64,000 nucleotides of DNA from Ciborinia camelliae (lineage: Eukaryota > Ascomycota > Leotiomycetes > Helotiales > Sclerotiniaceae), in assembly GCA_025890175.1 (NCBI GenBank), contig JANPYM010000009.1, positions 1,860,891 through 1,924,890 of the forward strand. Direction: 5' to 3'. The notes beneath the pieces are model-generated. The model did no database searches. It saw nothing but the letters and a program-made list of their open reading frames with translations, and was not told the origin of the DNA. A program made the position numbers and the translations under genes. Below are positions 21,270-34,249 of this stretch, piece by piece. Every line of letters starts with the position of its first letter. Positions within the stretch are counted from its first letter, which is position 1.

Positions 21270-23655
21270 CTTGTTAGATGGAATGGCTGGTTGTTGATTG
21301 AAAAGATCGATTTTTGATGTTTTTGTTGATAATAGGAGGGAATAAGATGAAGTTGTGTTGCAATTGAGTGTTAGACTTGATAATTTTAAGAAGAAAAGTT
21401 TCGAGGTCAAAATGAAACTATAAATAGAGAAAAAATGAACGGGAGGGGCGGCGTAGCAGGATTAGAATTATGGTATCTGCGTGTATTAGAATACGGCTAA
21501 AGTGTATTTAAATAGACATATGAGTTTTTGTACTATGTGACTGTATAGAGGCGATACGTTTTGCATTAGGCTTTTATCTCATTGGCCTTGAGCCCATTGA
21601 GCAAGGCGATCGATTGAGATGCTCAAAGTTCAAGTTATTGAATTGGTTGATTAACAAATAGGCTTATTAGTGTCGGTACAATCATGTGACCGTAGCATAG
21701 GGGCCGTACGAGCTGTACGGGTTGGACTAGCATACGAACTAGTACCGCAACACCCTCTATATAAGAGATCCACCTTAGCATAGTTTTATAGGAAAGAATC
21801 ATCATACACATACATAGCATAAAGTACTTTACACTTTGAACCATCACCAGGTTGATACTAAAACTTGGCTTATCTATGAAATACTGTTGATATAAAGTAG
21901 TTCTACATACACTAGCTTAGCTCGATACACAATAATAATATCAACAAAAAATACGAACTACAGTGTTCCTCTTTGACCGTCATGCTTCTCACTGGCATGT
22001 AATATCTATTATTATACAAATAATTACTAAATTAGTTCTGTAGTTTAACAAGTAAATAGCTCAATTATTAGATAAATGTTGTAATGAAGTTAAAATTGTT
22101 GTTAATAACAAGATTATATTTCATGTGCCCTTCAACTTCAAGTTCTAAGTAATACTAGCAATAAGCTAATAAATGGGAAATATATTTATGTATGTATGAT
22201 GTTATTCGCAAATATCTAAAACCAGGTATGCTTTAGCTTATTTGTGAATAAATATAATTTTACTATACATGAGGGGAATAAAGCAAGAGGCTAGTCCATA
22301 TGTTTCAATTGCGTTTATTGCTCAATAAGATAACCTATTAGACAATGCACTAGTATATCAAGTAATCAACGTAGTTAGTTGTCTAATACTGGTGTTCTCC
22401 TATGGCCCAGAACAGATATAACGCTTATTGTTTTAGTATTTATGAAACTAGTAATACGTTGAACTAAGTCTATCCTGGGGTTAGACATCTTCTTCCATTT
22501 GAATAGACGTGACTTTCGATTTTTGATTGTTTACTTCTCCCCCCAACAGGGTTGGTGATGTTTTCACCACATAAATTCTTCGATATTTGGGTGCAATTCA
22601 ACTATTGCTGCCCAGCCATCTAGTACTCTTCGTCTAGAGTATGCAAATCTAAGTCAATGCTGAGAATGGAATCAAGAGGTAAAGAGGGTTCCTCCTCCCA
22701 TGCCATCGGATGGTTAAGTTCGTTCTCGGCCGTTATTCCCTCAAGATAGATAGTATCAGAGACCAAATTTATGTGAATTTTAAGATCCCTAACTTATAAT
22801 CAAAGTCTAGTTTATTGTACCTGCTGCATGGAGGAGAAGATGCTGGAGAAGATGCTGGAGATGTTGTTGAGATGTTTTCTACGGGAAAATTTTGTGTGGA
22901 CGCTAATGTGTTAGCATGGCGTTGGTCTCAAACTACACAACTTCAAGTTAAGGTTAGGCCTGAGTAGTCTTTAGAAATTCTATTTTCGGGGCAAGAACTT
23001 GTTTTTTGGAACTAATCACTACATTATAAAGCTGATGTATATTTGGAAATATCTTCGAGCATATTGTCTCCATCAATGTCATCGCCTTCGCTTACATCAA
23101 GCCAAAAAGGAGACTTTGAATCACATGATCGTGTATATCACATGATCAGTCATTCAACCTCCTTCGGATCATCTCTCGACCGAGAATGCAGATGTAACCT
23201 CATATTTCACACATTCTAACGAGACCACACCAACCATACCATGCTTACTTCATTATTTTTCAGCCACCATGTTCTGATAGGGTCAAAATGTCTCCTGTCT
23301 GAGTGTGCTGCGGAGCGATCGAGCTTGAAACTTGATCTCTACCCAAGCATAAACCATAAATCTCAGCCTATCGACTTTATAACGTTATCTGCAAAAGGTG
23401 GAGATAGTCTTATGAAAGAAGTCAAATTCTCCACGACGCAATGTACTCTATTTCATGTGAATCGGAATTGACAGGTCTGGGCAGGGATTCTCGCTGGCGT
23501 TTGGTGGTGACGAGACGCGATGATACAATATCTCTTTTCTTCTTTAGCCTATTTGTATTGATTGGTATTTTATTTATCATCGGAATGCTTTGAGAGTTTG
23601 AAGCTCGCCGGCAAGCGATCATTTGAGCCAAGAGATTGATCGAGCAAGGACATAG
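21270..23655. other. AT-rich intergenic region with transposon relics
   Basis: No intact gene. It includes a probable LTR fragment (listed separately) and an AT-rich block from about 21900 to 22400. A pair of 9-base inverted repeats (ATTAGACAA at 22337 and its complement ending at 22387) lies near short imperfect inverted repeats. A 76-codon frame at 23241-23471 is unsupported. Confidence 0.55.
21671..21946. mobile_element. Probable LTR relic of a retrotransposon
   Basis: The segment begins TGTCGGTACAATC and ends ATATCAACA, in the TG...CA form typical of LTRs. It contains a promoter-like CTATATAAGAG at about 21758 and a small hairpin (CCGTAC-GAGCT-GTACGG) at about 21707. The final 62 bases (21885-21946) are bounded by a perfect 9-base inverted repeat (TGTTGATAT / ATATCAACA) and match a segment near 6448-6560. 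No polyprotein, primer-binding site or clear target-site duplication is visible. It could instead be a small non-autonomous element. Confidence 0.35.
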
Positions 23656-25327
23656 TTGAGGAATTTGGAATTCCAACATCGTGATGGTCTTACCAATTTC
23701 ATCCCGAATTATTCGGTGCTTCTCTTTACTCACTATTTTGTTAATCACAATCATTCTTATACACCACTCACAACTACAACAACCGGCTCCAAGTTTCACC
23801 TGTATAACGATGCAGTACCATGGCTGCCCAACCTCAAGATCCTGCGGCGTCTTCCACAACTTTATCCTTATCCACCGGCACAACTTCATCTGCAGTTTTC
23901 ATGATACCCCTCACAGTTTTCCAACTTTCCACTTCAGAAATTCTCAATGGCACAACCGGTGCGGATCCAACTTGCCATTCCATCCTCATGGAAACGCTTT
24001 TCTCAAAGTTTTTTCAACCCCTTGGTGGGAAACAGAACCCACTATATTGCGCAACAGTGCCAAAAAGGTCCTAATGGCTTCAAATTGCAATTGAAAGGCG
24101 AACAACTTGATCCTTTGGTTATCATGTATCGTATCTCGGAGACAGCGAAGTATTCCGAACTTCGACTGCGGAGCCAACCGCAAAGTTGACTTAAATGGGA
24201 ATATTTGAAAGATGTTTCCACCTATATAGCGCTATGGAAGACTTTACAAAAGCAGATACTCGATTTGCCTAATCAGACAACCGCAAATCTGACTGGAGCA
24301 CACAATATCGCTTTAACAGGCACGTATCTGACTGTGCAGGACACTCATACACCCACTCTCAAACCCGGTCCAGTCGATATGATCATTCCCCATCTCTTCT
24401 CGAATGGGTATCAATGCCTCCTCCCCATCCTTATTCAGCATTCCCACAGCCAAAACCACAAGGACCATATCATCGCCTTCCCGCGGAATGCTGCTCGCAC
24501 TATTTTCTCCCTCTCCTCCACCGGTCAAGGCAATAAAGAATTCCGGTTGTCCAATTTCCGGCAATTTGACGTTCTCACCTTCAGCACTGGTTCAAATGCT
24601 TTTGCTTACTCATCTTTTCGGCAAATCAAAGTTTTAAGGATGGACAAATAGTGGGAATGCAATGCCCTTTTCCCGTAGTATTCACCAAGGGTGTTGTCAC
24701 TGTTACGCCTGGATTATGGAGTTTTGTTATGGAATAGACGCATTTGATTTGAAGGAGTATGAAATTGACATTACACCTTGGTCACCGATTTTATGCGATT
24801 GGAATATGTATACATTTAGTATGGAAGTTGTTGGATTAGATGATGATGGAAATGGGGCTGTTTATTCGGAGATGACATGTTTGAGTTGAGTTGTGACGGG
24901 GAACATGGTTTTGTAGGTAATTGTATGAGGGTAGTACTATGACGCAAGATGAAATCCGACTGGTGTGGATGTGAATCCTCCTACTATTACGGCATCCCAA
25001 TCATCTATGATGAATTCCCAGGAGCGAACGAAAAATTGACGTACACGACTTCGGTGAAGACAAAGCTCGCTATTTCGTCGACAGTCAGTCAAAAGTCAAA
25101 ATGGAAGCCAGACTTGTAGATAGACTCAAACCCTCCCACACACTTCTTGAGAAATTTCTCAACTTTAGAATGCGCAAATAAACCTGGTCTCAATAACAGG
25201 AACGAATACTCCCTCGGATCCAATATCTTCCTCAAACACATATTCCTATCTCCTATACCCCAACACAACAGCCACCAATACAACTGACGGAAACGAAACA
25301 TACATCAGAGGAAATGTAGTTAGGGGC
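23656..25327 (+). pseudogene. Possible relic of a secreted or membrane Ser/Thr-rich protein gene
   Basis: Successive short frames on the plus strand show extracellular-protein character but shift frame repeatedly. At 23820 is MAAQPQDPAASSTTLSLSTG. It is followed in other frames by a Cys/Trp-containing piece (SSWKRFSQSFFNPLVGNRTHY) and by QIVGMQCPFPVVFTKGVVTV at about 24648. At about 25197-25327 there is a Thr/Asn-rich piece with several N-glycosylation sequons (NTTATNTTDGNETYI). No intron set that I tried joins them into one frame. I read it as a decayed gene of the same broad class as the one at 14068, but this is tentative. Confidence 0.35.
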
Positions 25328-26025
25328 GATGAGTAAAGATGGTGTGATGGGGATGCAGCCGGACTTGGATGCGGAGTATTGCGGTGGTGGCAAGAACTAT
25401 GAAAAGTGACATGGAGAAATTAGTTCGTGAGGATTTTGGCGTATGGAAAGTACATACTATATGGGCATCTGCTACGCTAGCGATCAGTTTAAGAACAGGA
25501 ATATAAAAAATGCTCTCAGGGTGTTAATCTTTCGTCTCGATGGGAATATTCGCATCGAGGACTGTTCCAATGTGCCATATAGTGCATAAAAAAGTCGTTC
25601 AGGAGGTTCTAGATGAAGGGGTGATGTCAATTCATGAGGGTATTGACTATCGATCTGGATACTTTTTATTGTGATTATATTTACTTGTTCATGGGTGACG
25701 TTCGTTATCTCTCAGAAAGTAGTTGTTGGTCGAGTAATGAAGCTACTTTATGGCTGGGTACTTCATGTAAGATTACTAGGTGTTTGGATACGTTTTCTTG
25801 GTATGTTGTAGTGACGTCATTCCTTTTAAACCTCTTGCGAGAAGTATCTGTTCTCAAAACTGTGTGAAAAATGCCATGGATTATTTGTCTAACTTATACC
25901 ATACATCTCGTATACTGAAATTTCTCAAAATCCACCATCGTCACGGCCCCTTGACAGGACCTCGGGAAGTAGCAGCTCCTCTAACATCTCCACCAATCTT
26001 TCTACCTCTAAGCCTCTCAACTCCA
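25328..26025. other. Intergenic region
   Basis: No gene recognised. A 77-codon frame at 25634-25867 has no known features. The region ends at the 3' end of the minus-strand regulator-like gene. Confidence 0.55.
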
Positions 26026-27928
26026 CTAATTTGCCCTCCTTTTCAATTGCGAGAATCTCATAACAGAAATTCTAAATTCATCCATGCCCCACCAAACAGC
26101 TTTAATCCCCAAATTCAACAAAAATGTCACTAAATATGCCCTCTCGGGTCGATTCTCCGCCGCCGCTGCTGCAGTCAACAATATCCATAACATGATTCCT
26201 GGATACTTCACAAACGTTGCATCGTTCTCTATCTTCTCTAGGAGTTCACAGATCATTTCCATTGTGCGAGTATTACCTGGGGAGGAGAAAGGCGTTGGGG
26301 ATATACTAAGAGCGCCATGAAATATCATCGAGGTAAGATGAATCAATAATAGAAGCGAAGATATCCCTTGTGATTGACTATACAGCTGTAGTTGGTGATT
26401 TCTTAACCCTTGATCATCCATTGGGTGCTGATTAGTGTCCAAAACCGAAGTCACAAGATCCGACATATTTTGCAGGATAGAGATACTTTGTTCGCAAAAT
26501 GTGGGATAGAAGCATTTGAAGTCCTCTGTTTGGTACAATGGTGATTGGGGCCAAGGTGTTACGTGCACGGCTTGGTTACCTATGATTAGGGGTTGGAGAT
26601 CCGGTAGATTGGGGAGAGGTTGTGGAAAGCGGGGATTAGTTGAAGTCATCACTGCAACTAGACAATCCACCCTGTATTGCAATTAAAATTTGACAGAATA
26701 GAAGCGCAGTGAGCTGCACATACACCTGAAGTTTCCATTGAAATTGTTTCGAGTGGGAAAATTCTTGGAATCCACCCCGCAGATTTACCATTTGGTGTAA
26801 GCCATTCATATGATGAATCAGTTCGGTGTTATTACCCCGACAGAGCTGTATAAGACGGTGTTAGTAAGTATTGTATATCCTTGAATATTAGCCTTCTATT
26901 TGGCATGTCAATCTGCAAATGAAGGCTAGACTGAATAGGTAACTAACCTCCAAAGTCGTAAGACACATAATCACACCAATAGTAACATCATTCGTGCTTT
27001 CATCTGGTCTCGCTAGACGTTTATTAACCCATCTAATGACTTCGTCCTTGAAGATAAAGTAATCAACGCAATTGATCAGCCAAGACATCACTTTTGCCGA
27101 TTTTAATAGACAAGGTCTTCTAGCCTGTGTATCCGGCATCGGGATTCTGGTTTCAGGCATGAATACGGATATGGAAGGACGGGAACTGCGAACACCTTGA
27201 GCAAACGGCCATATTTTAGCCTGTACTTGAAGTACTGGTGCATTCTCATCAATGAGTAATGCATATGGAGTTCCGGTAGCTGTTTGACAATTATGTGAGT
27301 TTATGAGCCGAGAAATCATCAGATTGTTTCGGGGAGAAAACTTACAGACATTGAGAACTCGAGTACTTCTATCCAGCATCCAAAGATTTGAGGTCTCTTT
27401 TTGATGTGCTTGTGTCACGTTGGGTTGCAATTGCCCGTTTTGGTCGCTGAGTAACCGTGGTGCAGGTACCGATGAGTCGGGTACCTGCTTTTGGACGTCA
27501 CGCCGTACGGGGGTTCCACTATTAGATGATTTGTTTGTGGGCCCTGGTTGCTCATCGCCAATGAGAGCTGTTGACGTTGCACCAAAATCCCCTGACAAAT
27601 CTTGATCCAGCGGTGATTGATCGTTGGTTCCATCCTTGATCAAGAGCTGCCGGGCTTTTAATGAGTAATCTCTCAATGCTACTTTCCGGCGCTCCTTCTT
27701 GAAATATGTATCGCTTCTAGCGTGAGCACGAACGACTTTTCGTAGATTTATACCGCTCGTCTTCCTCATTTCTTGCTCATCGATGAAGCTTAAAGGCTGG
27801 CTTAAAGAGTTGGATGCTTCTACTCCAGATCTTTTGACATTAGACCCAAGTTTGGGTAGAGTATTGTTCGATCTCATTTTCTTTTCAGCTTCTCCAGAGC
27901 TGGCTGGTAACTTCGTGTTTGAATTCAT
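26026..27928 (-). CDS. Fungal-specific transcription factor-like protein (no zinc cluster)
   Basis: Four exons on the minus strand, start at 27928 and stop at 26026; introns fall at about 27346-27280, 26947-26846 and 26723-26672. The splices join SFIDEQEMRKTSGINLRKVVRAHARSD (near residue 45) to CLTTLE|LCRGNNTELIHHMNGLHQMVNLRGGFQ and then KLQV|VDCLVAVMTSTNPRF. The N-terminal FIDEQE...RKVVRAHARSD block and the central HMNGLHQMVNLRGG block are hallmarks of a large fungal family. That family carries the fungal transcription-factor regulatory domain (PF11951-like) but lacks the Zn2Cys6 DNA-binding motif. Likely nuclear; target unknown. Exon edges are accurate to a few bases. Confidence 0.75.
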
Positions 27929-29997
27929 AACTAGATTTAGGGCAAATCTCTGTTCGAGTGTCTACTCACATGCCAGTAGCACAAGTAATTCCTTGAATTA
28001 TCCTCGGTGAACGTCTTGTGGGATTTTACCAAGCTTTTCTCAAGCATACTTGAACCAAAACCCCAAGCACTAACCTTTCTTTGAATTCGAAGTAGCTCGT
28101 GGGCGATGGTTGATGTCAGTGATGTCAGCCGTTAAAGATAGGTATTTATCAAACTCCTAAAATATCCGACTGCAGTTCATTTCATAACGCCACAACCTCG
28201 TCTGCCAATAGAAGAGAACATTCTCCACTCAATTCTGAATGTTTCACCCAATAAGAATTAATAGATTAGATATATGTTCAATGCGCATTTGCTCCGCCAA
28301 ATTTGTATTTATAATGTCATCAATATTCCGCACAGTTCTATAGAGCAAATCTCTCAGCCTCGACCAAACAGTTGGTCATCGTTGATGCTTCATAATCGCA
28401 AATCCCATCAGAATAATGGAATACTTACATTCCGTTCGTGCAATCGTAAATCTTTGGGGTTCCGTGCCTTGCAATGGATTAATAGCAAAGAGAGAAGCGG
28501 ATGTTTGACCGCCATCTGGACTTATCATCAAGATTCTCAGTACAGTATTCCCTGGGAATATCTGCATGCATCAAAATGTTTATGGCCAATCTTAGAGCAT
28601 ATTTCAGCTATCTTGCCTTGCATCAAGGGGGGTAAGAAGGATTGCTTAGATGCAGGGCTAGATCAGGGAATGTAAGTAATGTATGTTTCATAACCGTCCA
28701 GATAACTCATGTATACCAGAGCTTTCCAACTGGAAAATATAATCGGTAATATCAATCACTTCCTTTCCTTATCTTCCCGAGTTCTGGTCTAGCCAATGCC
28801 GTATATTCTTTCATTTCAGCTTTCAATTATTCTCCTCCTTTCTCGCTTCTCCTTTCTCTTCTTCACGAATATCCATCCTTTGCTCATACTCTGACCTCTC
28901 TTATAGCCCCCCTTCTTGTTTATCATTTCCAACTTCTCCACCCCACCTCTCCTTAACCCCCTCTCCGTCACCTCCCTAATTAACACCTCGCACCCCCTCC
29001 CCTGAAACCAAGCATCCTCATTTACTCCCCTCAAACCAAGCATCCACCATCTCCTCCTCCTCCTCTCTCTCCATCCCCTTCCCCACAAAAACACCAAAAC
29101 ACCAAAACACATCTCGAAAACCCACTAGCATCTTCCAAGCCATCTTCCAAGCCATCTTCCAAGCCATCTTCCAAGCCATCTTCCAAGCCATCTTCCAAGC
29201 CATCTTCCAAGCCATCCATTTTAAAATACCAGATATCAATCCCCAAACTAAAAATACAAGATCACATAATAACATAACAACATACAAATTCAATTCCATA
29301 AACCTAAAGTCTAAGCGAAGAGGAAAATACCTGTATAGGGTTTAGACACCCCACGTACTTTTTTATTCCATTTAAAAGTATCATATCAAATCATATCATA
29401 TCATATCATATCATAAGGGATAGAAGTGTGATGGTGATGGTGAGAATATAATGAAATAGAACAAATAAACATAGAAAGAGAGGGGAATTTTACACCTATA
29501 GGAGAGAAGTAGATATATGAGAGTCGAGAGAAGAAAGAGAATAGAATGATTCTATGTATCCGAGTTTGAGAATAATAAATGCCCCCGCCCGCTGAGGTTG
29601 ACTTCTATGATATAATTCCGAAGAGTGCGTCAACGAAGCAAGTATAGTAGCAAATGTGGAAATTATAGATATAGATATAAATATAGATACGGAAAAAAGA
29701 ATACCATGGAAGAGCGAGAAGCATTATTGTACTAAAACGCCGATGGAGAGGAAGAGGAAGTGGTAATATAGCGAAGAATAGTGTTCTAGATTAAGTCCGG
29801 AGCTAGATTTCGTATATGGTACAGCTAGCAAAGTATATAGTAACCTTACAATATACTACCATGTCCCGTCCGTGAAAATATAAATATAGCAAAGTCTATG
29901 CCAATGAGTGCCTGCATGAAGCGCCTAGATAGCCAACCTAATAATGATGCTCCGCACCCCAAGCAACAACAAACGCCACACTCAGCAGCCTATCACC
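27929..29997. other. Intergenic region with small repeats
   Basis: No confident gene. A 63-codon minus-strand frame at 28376-28567 (MQIFPGNTVLRILMISPDGG...) has protein-like composition and a GTAAGT near its end, so a small spliced gene is conceivable but unproven. The plus strand is pyrimidine-rich from 28810 to 29110, followed by a 12-bp minisatellite and a CATAT-type run at about 29380-29414. The part nearest 29998 is 3' UTR of the meiotic gene. Confidence 0.5.
29129..29212. repeat. 12-bp minisatellite, 7 copies
   Basis: Seven perfect copies of CATCTTCCAAGC in tandem, then a partial copy. One minus-strand frame encodes a tetrapeptide repeat (KMAW); I do not consider it translated. Confidence 0.95.
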
Positions 29998-32900
29998 CTA
30001 AGAATCGAATCTCAACCCCCCAACCCTCTCTCTCAGCAGTCTTTCCAGATTTCCATTATCTGCGCAGTAACCCGCGACACGAATAGCCTTCTCGGCCCAT
30101 CTCTTGCACGCCTCGTCTTGATCTGCGCTGTAGAGATCTATTGCGTAGTTGAAGGATTTGGTGGCTAGCCAGTCGAGTTCCTGCGTTGGGTATGGTAATT
30201 CGGTCTATTTTCGTCGGGTGATTAGCTGATGCTGATGCTTGGTTGAGATGAGGGGTATAGGCTTGGATGAATGGAGGGAACAGGTATGCTTTGAGGGGGG
30301 TAAAAAGGGAAAAGATCTAGATACCTCCGCAGCATCAGCAGCAAGCATACAAACTTGACCAATAAGTTCCTCGGCGATTTTATCATCATTTCCCATAGCT
30401 GCCTGGAACAAGCATCGCATGTACTTTGACAGTTTGATCGTATCAAACTCTTCCATCTCCCAAGTTCTGTTCGTAATCTTCTTTAGTGTCATGATTAGAA
30501 CTATATTGTTTGGTCAGTATGTTAGTATATAAACGTCCCTTGAGGCCCCCCCAAAGAGAAATTGGCAAGTTAAATGAGCAGAGTAGAAGAACCAACCTTG
30601 CGTAGGAGCCTCACAACTCAAGATACAATCCGCCATCAACTCATAAACCTTCATACTCTTACACACCCCCGCTTTTAGGATGACTTCACCCAGACCATCC
30701 CAATCTTTCAGTCTACAAGCCGCCTCAAAATCAAACGCCAGGAGAACCGACAATTTCTGCAACAAGTCGTCAGTTATTTCCTCTTCCAACTTTTCTAGCT
30801 TTTCCTGTAGCAAATTATCAAAACTCGCTACATGTTTCCTCAAATTGAGATAAAATTGCAGTTGCTGTTCTACATTCTGTTCTGCTCTCGCAACGGAAAC
30901 GAACGTTGTTGCTGCACAGAAATTGCAAAACATTTTCCGGAGTGTGACATCATCGTGTGCGTCTTCGCCGATATCTTGAGGATAGCGGTCGATGATACCA
31001 ATGCAGCATGCTAGCATTCGGAGGGATTGGCTTGGCTCCCAGATAGAGAGATGTTTCAGGGATAAATTGTAGGAGTTTCGGGAGAACCATTCGAGTTCGA
31101 GGACGCTCCAAATTTTGCGATTGGGAGATCTTTGAATTGTATTCAATGCTGCGATGTTTAGCGCAAGTCTCTTGGGAGTGGGAGGAATTTCACAATGACC
31201 AACCTTCTTCGAACAGTTTACATAGCTTTTCTATACTTTCTCTAGTGTCAACGGAATGGGCTTCCGCGTTCTCAATAACAGGAAGAAGCATTAGGACTGT
31301 TGTCCTAATAAGTGCCGGGAGGTGCACATTTTCCTTCGCGTACCCGCATTTATCTAGCACCATCCAGAGGGCATCTAAGACGTCCGTTTTCTTGCCAGCT
31401 TTTTTGGCATCAAGGACGCATGCAAAGAGTAAGGTTGAGTCTTCGGAGTACGAGGCGACCTTCTTGAGACACTCTGCTGCGAGTTCAACTTCCCCGCTTC
31501 TGATTGCGATTTTGTACAGAAGAAAACGTGTCAATGGCTCTTCTTTTGCCACATCAGACATTGATCCGAAGATATCGCGGGCAGAATTAATATCTTCTCG
31601 ACCGAGAGCACACAGAAGAAGTTTCCTATCAAGATGTAAGAAAAATAACGTCCATCAGACTAACGAAAAATCGACAAACCGTGATATTTTAGCCATATTA
31701 GCCTCTCCGGGCTTCTCAAATAGCCTATGCAAAGCGAGGCGGCACCATTTCTCGGCTACTTCATACTGTTGTAAACCATAAGTTGCCTCTATTCTTTTCC
31801 AGATTAACTATATTCGATTAGCATTCCAGTCATCCAAGTGCCCAGAGTCTACCAACTGTATGTGCAGCCATAGTGGCCTCTACACCGATAGATTCTTGGA
31901 CATTATCCGCAATCATGGAAAGGAATCCTTCAATGGCAGTAAACAACCCTTCAGTATCCCTCCCACTAACAGTCATCCAAATTCTCGTGAGAAGAGCCTT
32001 TTCCAACCACTCCATCATAGCTGCTAATTCCTTGACCCTCAATCTTATCATCTCATCCATTACCATGCATGCCAGACTCGGTGCCTTATCATGTAATTTC
32101 CTAACATGGAACATAAACAATCGTAAGTTCCTTGGGTTCATAACCAGTATTCGAGTCATCTTGTTCAGAATAGCGCTATATGTCGGACCATCGAAAGTTT
32201 CGTTCGGGATCTCGGTTAGAAGCTCCATTTTCAGTAAAAGAACAATTAATTTGTCTCCAAGTTCATTCTCGAGAAGATCAACTAAATCTCGCGCCCGTTG
32301 TATTGACTCGATAGTTTTCGTTTCTAGGAGTGCCTTGATAAGCTTTTCGATGATAGATATCCGCAGCTCCGTAGCATCTGCGCTCAATTTGTCCAACTCA
32401 TCACCGCTTAGAACATCATAGGCACGCCCTAGCCACTTCGCTGCGAGTGTGTGCTGTTTCTTCTCGAGAAGGGCCTTGCCCATTTCGTATAAGGTATCCG
32501 AGAGACTCTCCGTGGTAGAATGATCGAAGAGCTGTTTGGAGGACATGGATTTATTGAACATGTGCTCAGCAAGTTGCATATCATCTTGTCGCCATGCCTG
32601 TGATGGATTAGCAGACATATTTTGGGGGGGGGNNNNNNNNNNTATCTTACCAATAAAGTCCTAAGAACAAAGTACTCAGCAGTAAATCTTGCAGAATTTG
32701 CTTTTTCTTCTGGTGTGCCAGAGGAATCATATGCCTGAACCAGTGCTTCACTATATGCTGCAAGTTTCTCTAATACCTTGACGGCATAATCGGTCTTTTG
32801 TTCGTCTGCCACACATGACAATCAGCAATCTTCCGCAGATTCCAGCTCTCCCCCCCAAAATCGAGAAGCTTGCACATACTCAAACAATCTCTTCCGGTTT

Positions 32901-33654
32901 TAATCCCCACCTTCATCAATCTCAACAAATTTCCCCTCGCCTTCTCCCCTTTATCGTTATGCTTATCCCCACCCGAACCCAAGTGCAGATGAGCGGCAGC
33001 ATTCCCACACTCATTCGCACAGTCCAGCAGCAGGAAAGCAAACATCCGAACCATGACCAGCACACCCCTAAGTTCATTCCTTTTATCCCAAGTCTTTGGG
33101 GGGCCTGTCTCTTCATCATTGACCTCATCGTTATCCCCGGGAAGACTCCTCCTCAATCTCGTCCCAACATTCCAAATCCCCGTCGCCTTCTCATCCAATT
33201 CCTGCGCCTTATCCCTCGCACTCGCACTCAATTTCGTCGGAAACGTCGCGATACTATTTTCCAGCTCTCTGAACGTTCCATTTCCATCAACCGTTGTAAA
33301 GGTAAAGTTGAACACATCCCTACTAATGCTTGCATCTAGACAATTGAGATCATTTTCGAGTGTGTGCGCGAATGCTGCAAGTCGAAGTGAAGTTTGTTAG
33401 GACTGAAAATTCGACAGAAGAAAAAGAATCTTGATGGGACTATTGTGTTCCCTGAGGTGAAAGCCGAGAAATTGAAACCCCACACCATACTCACCAAGTA
33501 AACCCCTCAGCCTCTTATCCTTCACATTAACCAGATTCCCAACCCCAATCCCATTCGCATCCGGATGTCCCTTCCCATTCGCTTTCTCATTTTCACCCTT
33601 CGAAGACTGACCGAGTTGCTGTCGTGCAACACCAGCCCGCGAATGTTCCGCCAT
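29998..33654 (-). CDS. Meiosis protein Spo22/Zip4
   Basis: Spo22/Zip4 is a TPR-like scaffold of the synaptonemal complex needed for meiotic crossovers. Nine exons can be joined with exact phase, from MAEHSRAGVARQQ (33654) to RLLRERVGGLRFDS (29998). Diagnostic segments are TGRDCLNEQKTDYAVKVLEK, AWRQDDMQLAEHMFNKS, HTLAAKWLGRAYDVLSGDEL and LIWKRIEATYGLQQYEVAEKW (written across splices). These are typical of the SPO22 domain (PF08631). Introns lie at about 33494-33375, 32879-32806, 32650-32598, 31856-31808, 31682-31647, 31172-31155, 30597-30504 and 30326-30207; the smaller boundaries are approximate. Intron 3 contains the 10-N gap. Four donors are GTTGGT or GTTTGT rather than GTAAGT. Length is about 900 aa, as expected. 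Confidence 0.9.
32633..32642. other. Assembly gap (10 N) inside a Spo22 intron
   Basis: Ten N bases adjoin a run of nine G. The gap lies between a GTAAGA donor (minus strand, 32650) and a CACAG acceptor (32598), so the coding sequence of the meiotic gene is not interrupted. The homopolymer probably broke the assembly. Confidence 0.9.
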
Positions 33655-34249
33655 CGTACCCCCTTCACAACTTTCGTTTTCGTTTTCGTCTTCTCTTTTC
33701 TTGGTCTCTCTTCTCAAGTTTCTCAAATGTTACTCTAGGAAATGAAGACGAAAAGGAGAACACCTTCTCTCCCTAAAAAGAGGATATTGTTTGATCAAAG
33801 CTGAAATCAGCGTCACACACACTTAACACCTTACTTTGTTAAATAATGATGGGTATTCGTCATAGGAATTGAAGTTATAGAAGAGTGTCTCATTCAAGCC
33901 GCTACTTGGCAGCATTCATTTCTGCTGTCAGAATACTCATGATATGAAAAATTGATGAAATGTTGAAAGATGAAGCTTTTGATGCTCTGCGAAATTTACA
34001 AATGTTGTAGGAAGTCATTTTCCCCGACGCTCCCACCCCAAGAACTCCTCCGCCGCCCACCCATTCACGGAATTTCTCCTCACTCCCACCCCCTTTCCAT
34101 TCCATTTCCTAAAGAAGAGAATTCCTTTACATTTTCCAAATTTGCGAATCCAATCACACGTATGTACGTACTCATCTAATAAATACCAGAAAAGATTGAT
34201 TTTTCTCAATGTTGGATCTTTCGTTCTAGCCTCCCATAATTCTTGAATA
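33655..34249. other. Intergenic region
   Basis: Upstream of Spo22 and downstream of the Zn2Cys6 regulator, both on the minus strand. It is pyrimidine-rich around 34020-34110. No gene seen. Confidence 0.6.

Noticed and set aside
22337..22387. Inverted repeat ATTAGACAA ... TTGTCTAAT
   Set aside because: Only 9 bases per arm, in AT-rich DNA. Too weak alone to call an element.
29018..29299. Frames with KMAW or EDGL repeats
   Set aside because: They are readings of a 12-bp minisatellite in two frames; no promoter or conserved part.
32770..32821. Apparent one-base frameshift in Spo22
   Set aside because: It is explained by an intron (GTATGT donor at 32879, GGCAG acceptor at 32806), which restores CLNEQKTDYAVKVLEK.
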